In this document: piece after piece, positions 5,192 to 8,895 of the stretch
Position numbering within the stretch: position 1 is the first letter of the stretch
How the letters are laid out: the number at the start of each line of letters is the position of its first letter
From: WHSM01 sp050701635
Lineage (GTDB): Bacteria; Actinomycetota; Actinomycetes; Mycobacteriales; Micromonosporaceae
NCBI GenBank assembly: GCA_050701635.1
Contig: JBOGDF010000236.1
Location: 1-8,895, forward strand
DNA: 8,895 nt
Reading direction: 5' to 3'
The notes under the pieces: model-generated
The model's database searches: none
Told to the model about the DNA's origin: nothing
What the model saw: the letters and a program-made list of their open reading frames with translations, nothing else
Position numbers and translations under genes: made by a program

Positions 5192-8139
5192 CGACTGCCG
5201 AGCGTGCCGCCCCCGGCAGCCACGTGGACCGCTCGGGCATCGACGAGACGGCACGGCGACAGCTCGGTGAGGCGCTGCGCCGGGCGGTACGCGGTGAGGT
5301 CAGCTTCGACTCCGGCACCCGAGCGGAATACACCACCGACGCGTCCAACTACCGCCAGGTGCCGCTCGGCGTCGTGGTGCCCCGCGACGCCGCCGACGTG
5401 GCCGAAACCCTGAAAATCTGCCGGGAGTACGCCGCTCCGGTGCTGGGGCGCGGTGCCGGCACCAGCCTGGCCGGCCAGGCCTGCAACGTCGGCGTGATCC
5501 TCGATTTCAGCGCGATGCGGGAGTTCACCATCGACCCCGAGCGTCAGCTCGCCGTGGTGCAGCCCGGGGTGGTGCTGGACGACCTGCGGGACGCGGCGGC
5601 GGCGTACGGGTTGACCTTCGGGCCGGACCCGTCGACGCATGCCTGGTGCACCCTCGGCGGGATGATCGGCAACAACTCCTGCGGCACCCACGCCCTGTAC
5701 GCCGGCAAGACCGTCGACAACGTCGAGCGCCTGCGCGTCATCACCTACGACGGCGTCACCTTGGACGTCGGCCCGACTACACAAGCCGAGCTGGAGGCGT
5801 ACACCCGGAAAGAGGGGCGGGAAGGGGAGATCTACCGGGGGTTGCGTGACCTGCGTGACCGGCACTCCGCCTTGATCAAAAGCCGGTTTCCGGACATCCC
5901 GCGCCGGGTCTCGGGCTACAACCTCGACGAGCTGCTGCCGGAGAACGGATTCCACGTCGCCCGCGCGCTGGTCGGCACCGAGTCGACCTGCGTGATCGTC
6001 ACCGAGGCAACGCTGCGGCTGGTGCCGGACCCGCCGCTGCGGCGGCTCGTCGTGCTCGGCTACCCGGACATCTTCGAGGCGGCGGACAACGTACCGACGC
6101 TGCTGGAGCACGACCCGATCGGGCTGGAAGCGTTCGACGAGCGGCTGACCGTGCTGATGCGCTCGGCCGGGCTCAACCTGGACAGCCTGGAGCTGCTGCC
6201 GCCGGGCAAGGGCTGGCTGCTGTTCGAGTTCGGCGGGGACAACGCCAACGAGCTGCAGGACCGGGTGGAGGCGCTGCTCACCGCGCTGCCCCAGGATGTC
6301 CATTGGCGGCGGTACGACGACCCGACCGACCAGAAGCGGATGTGGCGCGCCCGGGAGTCGGCGCTCGGTGCGGCCGCCCACCCGCCGAACGAGCCGCCGC
6401 ACCTGGAGGGCTGGGAGGACGCCGCGGTCGCCCCCGAGCAGGTCGGCACGTACATGCGGCGGATCACCGAGCTGTGGGGCGAGTACGGCTACGCCGGCGT
6501 CTGGTACGGCCACGTCGGCCAGGGCTGCCTGCACACCCGCAACACGTTCGATCTCTCCGACGCGGAAGGGCTGGCGAAGTATCGGTCCTATGTGGAGCGT
6601 GCCGCCGAGATCTGTCTGGAGCTGGGCGGGTCGCTGTCCGGCGAGCACGGCGACGGCCAGGCCCGCGGCGAGCTGCTCACCAGGATGTACGGCCCCGAGC
6701 TGGTCGCCGCGTTCGGCGATTTCAAGGCGCTGTGGGACCCGGACGGGCGGATGAACCCGGGTAAGGTGGTCGACCCGTACCCCCTGGACACGAACCTGCG
6801 GCACGGGCCTGACTTCGCGCCGGTCGCGCTGCCAGGGCGGCAGTTCGCGCTGCTGGCCGACCACGGCAGCCTGGCCGACGCGGCGGGGCGCTGTGTCGGG
6901 GTGGGCAAGTGCCGGCGGTTCGACACCGGGGTGATGTGCCCGTCGTACCGGGTGACCCGGGACGAGACGCACTCCACGCGCGGCCGGGCGAAGCTGTTGG
7001 AGGAGATGTTCCGCGGCGAGGTCACCCCCGCTACCTGGCGCAACTCCGACGTGTACGACGCGCTCGACCTGTGCCTGTCGTGCAAGGGCTGCAAGGTGGA
7101 CTGCCCGACGCTGGTCGACATGGCGACGTACAAGGCGGAGTTCCTGTCGCACTACTACGACGGCCGGCTGCGGCCGCGCGCCGCGTACGCGCTCGGCCTG
7201 CTGCCGTGGGCGGCCAGGCTCGCCACCCGCGTGCCGTGGCTCGCCAACCTTGTCGCGCGGCCAGGGTGGGTGCGGCGCCTCGCGGGCATCACCGGGGATC
7301 GCCCGACACCCCGTTTCGCCGGTACGCCGCTGCGCCGCCTGCTCCAGAAGCGTGACCGAGCACGCGACCGTGCCGGCGCGGGCGACCGTGCGGGCGCGGG
7401 CGGGCAGGCTGGCCCGGGTCTTGCCGGGGCGGACGTGGTGCTGTGGCCCGACACCTTCACCGACGCGTTCTCGCCGTCCGCCGGCCTCGCCGCCGTCGAG
7501 GTGCTGGAGCGCGCCGGGCAGCGGGTGGCGACCCCGGCGGAGTGGGCCTGCTGCGGCCGTACCCTGTACGACTTCGGCATGCTCGACCGGGCCCGCGCCA
7601 CCCTGCAGCAAACCCTGGACGTGCTGGCGCCGGCGATCGAGGCGCAGACCCCGGTGGTGGTGCTGGAGCCGAGCTGCCTGGCGGTGTTCCGCGACGAGCT
7701 GCCCGACCTGCTCGCCGACGACCCGCGGGCCGCGCAGCTCTCCGTGCTCGCCCGGAGCCTTTCGGAGCACCTGGTCAGTGGCGACGTCCCGCTGCCCCGG
7801 CACCCGTACGGCGGGGTCGCCGTGGTGCAGCCGCACTGCCACGCCCGCGCGATCGGGGCCGTCGGCGCCGACGAGACCGTGCTGGCGGCGATGGGCTTCG
7901 AGGTCGCGGTGCTCGACGCCGGGTGCTGCGGGCTGGCCGGCTCGTTCGGATACCGCACCGAGCACGCCGCGCTGTCCAAGCAGATCGCCGAAGCCGGGGT
8001 GCTGCCGGCGCTGGCGGCGCTTCCGGACGCCACGGTGATCGCGGACGGATTCAGCTGCGCGCTGCAGATCCAGCAGCTGGGCGGGCGGCGTACCCGGCAC
8101 GTGGCGGAGCTGCTCGCCGAGGCGTACGCCGCGTCATAG
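5188..8139 (+). CDS. FAD-linked oxidase fused to iron-sulfur/CCG domains, YdiJ (D-2-hydroxyglutarate dehydrogenase) type
   Basis: This 983-residue protein should oxidise a 2-hydroxy acid and pass electrons through FAD and iron-sulfur clusters to an acceptor, likely at the membrane face. An FAD_binding_4 domain (about 55-270) holds GRGAGTSLAGQ (87-97) and LGGMIGNNSCGTH (156-168). The oxidase C-terminal domain (about 270-535) has GHVGQGCLH (441-449) and GEHGDGQARGE (485-495), histidine motifs that in D-2-hydroxyglutarate and D-lactate dehydrogenases bind metal and substrate. Cluster ligands are Cys569, Cys575, Cys584-Pro and Cys629-x2-Cys-x2-Cys-x3-Cys639-Pro. Two CCG modules end the protein (Cys788-Cys789-Gly and Cys913-Cys914-Gly, with Cys830 and Cys884). 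A repetitive linker (about 724-745) joins the halves. E. coli YdiJ has the same architecture and about 1018 residues. AGGGG (5177-5181) supports GTG 5188. D-lactate or glycolate are alternative substrates. Confidence 0.87.
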   Translation: MTTAERAAPGSHVDRSGIDETARRQLGEALRRAVRGEVSFDSGTRAEYTTDASNYRQVPLGVVVPRDAADVAETLKICREYAAPVLGRGAGTSLAGQACNVGVILDFSAMREFTIDPERQLAVVQPGVVLDDLRDAAAAYGLTFGPDPSTHAWCTLGGMIGNNSCGTHALYAGKTVDNVERLRVITYDGVTLDVGPTTQAELEAYTRKEGREGEIYRGLRDLRDRHSALIKSRFPDIPRRVSGYNLDELLPENGFHVARALVGTESTCVIVTEATLRLVPDPPLRRLVVLGYPDIFEAADNVPTLLEHDPIGLEAFDERLTVLMRSAGLNLDSLELLPPGKGWLLFEFGGDNANELQDRVEALLTALPQDVHWRRYDDPTDQKRMWRARESALGAAAHPPNEPPHLEGWEDAAVAPEQVGTYMRRITELWGEYGYAGVWYGHVGQGCLHTRNTFDLSDAEGLAKYRSYVERAAEICLELGGSLSGEHGDGQARGELLTRMYGPELVAAFGDFKALWDPDGRMNPGKVVDPYPLDTNLRHGPDFAPVALPGRQFALLADHGSLADAAGRCVGVGKCRRFDTGVMCPSYRVTRDETHSTRGRAKLLEEMFRGEVTPATWRNSDVYDALDLCLSCKGCKVDCPTLVDMATYKAEFLSHYYDGRLRPRAAYALGLLPWAARLATRVPWLANLVARPGWVRRLAGITGDRPTPRFAGTPLRRLLQKRDRARDRAGAGDRAGAGGQAGPGLAGADVVLWPDTFTDAFSPSAGLAAVEVLERAGQRVATPAEWACCGRTLYDFGMLDRARATLQQTLDVLAPAIEAQTPVVVLEPSCLAVFRDELPDLLADDPRAAQLSVLARSLSEHLVSGDVPLPRHPYGGVAVVQPHCHARAIGAVGADETVLAAMGFEVAVLDAGCCGLAGSFGYRTEHAALSKQIAEAGVLPALAALPDATVIADGFSCALQIQQLGGRRTRHVAELLAEAYAAS
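7364..7399 (+). repeat. Two tandem 18-base units in an interdomain linker
   Basis: The unit GCGACCGTGCCGGCGCGG (7364-7381) is followed at once by a copy with one mismatch (7382-7399). In frame they encode repeated Asp-Arg-Ala-Gly-Ala-Gly between the iron-sulfur and CCG halves of the flavin oxidase, a flexible charged linker that probably grew by slippage. Confidence 0.7.
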
Positions 8140-8141
8140 TG

Positions 8142-8153
8142 CCATGATCATGG
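8142..8153. promoter_or_regulatory. Perfect 12-base palindrome before the DUF4230 gene
   Basis: CCATGATCATGG is a perfect palindrome three bases after the flavin oxidase stop and 12 bases before ATG 8166. It is AT-richer than its surroundings, which fits an operator or part of a promoter (CATGAT resembles a -10). No other copy is seen in the window. Confidence 0.3.
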
Positions 8154-8165
8154 TGTCTCCTGGGT

Positions 8166-8840
8166 ATGGGACGTGCCATGGACACGAAGGTCGTACTACC
8201 GGGACGGTCGGTGTGGTGGCTGGCCGTCGCGGGCGCCGTGGTGCTGGTGGTGCTGGCGGCGGTCGCGCAGCTGATCGGGCTGATTCCACAGTGGACAAAT
8301 CCGCTGCAGGAGAAGGAGATCGACCGTAGCCAACCCGTACTGCTGGAACGGATCCAGGACCTCAGCCGGTACACGGCGGCCAGCGGCGAATTCCAGGTGA
8401 TCATCGACATCGAGAAGGACGCCCCGTTCATCCCGTCGTCGATCCTGGGGGAGCGTACGCTGTTCGTGGCCGCCGGCTCGGTGGACGCGTACGTGGATTT
8501 CTCCACAGTGGACAAAGGCGCGATCCGGGTCTCCGAGGACGGCAAGCGGGCCACCGTACGGCTGCCGCACGCCCAGCTGGAGTCGGTGAACCTGGACCAC
8601 AAGCGCAGCTACGTACACGCCCAGCAGCGCGGCGTACTGAACCGGCTCTCCGACCTGTTCGACGCGAACCCGGGCTCCGAGCAGCGGCTCTACCAGCTCG
8701 CCGAGGTCAAGATCGGCAAGGCCGCCGAACGCAGCAAGCTGACCGCGCAGGCCGAACGCAACACCCGCACCATGCTCACCGGCATGCTCCGCCAACTCGG
8801 CTACACCACCATCACGGTCACCTTCACCAACCCCACCTAA
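8166..8840 (+). CDS. DUF4230 membrane-anchored protein
   Basis: This 224-residue protein has one N-terminal membrane helix (about 16-40, from SVWWLAVAG to LIGLIP) and then a DUF4230 domain (about 55-215), probably outside the cytoplasm. Family-typical blocks are QPVLLERIQDLSRY (56-69), GEFQVIIDIEKD (74-85), GERTLFVAAGSVDAYVDFS (95-113), HKRSYVHAQQRG (145-156), LYQLAEVKI (175-183) and a final Leu-Gly-Tyr-Thr strand (211-214). The family's function is unknown. Two starts are possible, ATG 8166 and ATG 8178; neither has a good ribosome site and the choice changes only four residues before the helix. It follows the flavin oxidase after 26 bases and may be read from the same transcript, or from its own promoter near the palindrome. 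Four of its valines use the rare codon GTA, and it contains two copies of a 15-base dyad motif. Confidence 0.85.
   Translation: MGRAMDTKVVLPGRSVWWLAVAGAVVLVVLAAVAQLIGLIPQWTNPLQEKEIDRSQPVLLERIQDLSRYTAASGEFQVIIDIEKDAPFIPSSILGERTLFVAAGSVDAYVDFSTVDKGAIRVSEDGKRATVRLPHAQLESVNLDHKRSYVHAQQRGVLNRLSDLFDANPGSEQRLYQLAEVKIGKAAERSKLTAQAERNTRTMLTGMLRQLGYTTITVTFTNPT
8285..8516. repeat. Two identical 15-base dyad motifs within the DUF4230 gene
   Basis: TCCACAGTGGACAAA occurs at 8285-8299 and 8502-8516 with identical sequence. The core TCCAC-A-GTGGA is self-complementary. The two copies are read in different frames (Pro-Gln-Trp-Thr versus Ser-Thr-Val-Asp-Lys), so they are not explained by repeated protein sequence. 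Confidence 0.5.
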
Positions 8841-8865
8841 CCCAAGTGGCCTGCGGCCACTTGGG
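8841..8865. terminator. Strong hairpin terminator after the DUF4230 gene
   Basis: CCCAAGTGGCC and GGCCACTTGGG form a perfect eleven-base stem with the loop TGC, starting on the base after the TAA stop. There is no T-tract, as is usual for actinomycete terminators. It would work in both directions. The remaining 30 bases to the window end hold no gene I can support. Confidence 0.75.
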
Positions 8866-8895
8866 GCGTTGAGCGGTGGTCGACACGCCGTGGCG

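Noticed and set aside
5008..8100. Very long open frame on the minus strand, running in frame into the secreted-protein gene
   Set aside because: It is antisense to the flavin oxidase, has repetitive Arg/Gly/His-rich composition typical of shadow frames in GC-rich DNA, and shows no domain. Only the part from ATG 5007 downstream looks like a protein.
8291..8516. DnaA-box-like words (TTGTCCACT on the minus strand) in the DUF4230 gene
   Set aside because: Each differs from TTGTCCACA by one base, single-mismatch matches are expected by chance at this window size, and there is no AT-rich region or dnaA/dnaN gene to suggest an origin.

Overview
The window is very GC-rich DNA with dense genes, GTG starts next to ATG starts, and C/G-ending codons. 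This points to a high-GC actinomycete. The DUF4230 membrane protein, the gene set and the abundance of the word GTAC suggest Micromonosporaceae (Actinoplanes/Micromonospora-like); that placement is inference, as there is no rRNA or marker gene. I see no tRNA, rRNA, CRISPR array, insertion sequence, prophage gene or replication origin. No gene-free stretch exceeds about 180 bases.

Left part (1-1890). The C-terminal membrane helix of a truncated gene (possibly an MFS transporter) converges on a minus-strand gene for a UdgX-type uracil-DNA glycosylase, which carries the Lys-Arg-Arg-Leu-His loop typical of the enzymes that trap uracil covalently. Divergent from it, 55 bases away, is a small nitroreductase-family flavoprotein. 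A 134-residue protein with a ParB/sulfiredoxin-like Asp-Gly-Leu-His-Arg motif follows.

Middle part (1985-4436). A two-gene operon encodes a glutaryl-CoA dehydrogenase-like acyl-CoA dehydrogenase and, four bases later, an iron-dependent alcohol dehydrogenase that closely resembles hydroxyacid-oxoacid transhydrogenase (HOT/ADHFE1). Facing it is a minus-strand gene for a secreted, tyrosine-rich, six-cysteine protein of unknown function.

Right part (5188-8895). A 983-residue flavin and iron-sulfur oxidoreductase has the architecture of E. coli YdiJ (D-2-hydroxyglutarate dehydrogenase type). A DUF4230 membrane-anchored protein follows, ending directly at a strong hairpin terminator.

The metabolic genes make sense together. 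HOT oxidises 4-hydroxybutyrate using 2-oxoglutarate and releases D-2-hydroxyglutarate. A YdiJ-type enzyme could reoxidise that product to 2-oxoglutarate and pass electrons to an acceptor. Glutaryl-CoA dehydrogenase adds a second C5-dicarboxylate step feeding electrons to flavoprotein carriers. The linkage is inferred from homology and neighbourhood. At DNA level the most striking patterns are a strict context rule for the Val codon GTA and a repeated TCCA/TGGA dyad motif in different reading frames.
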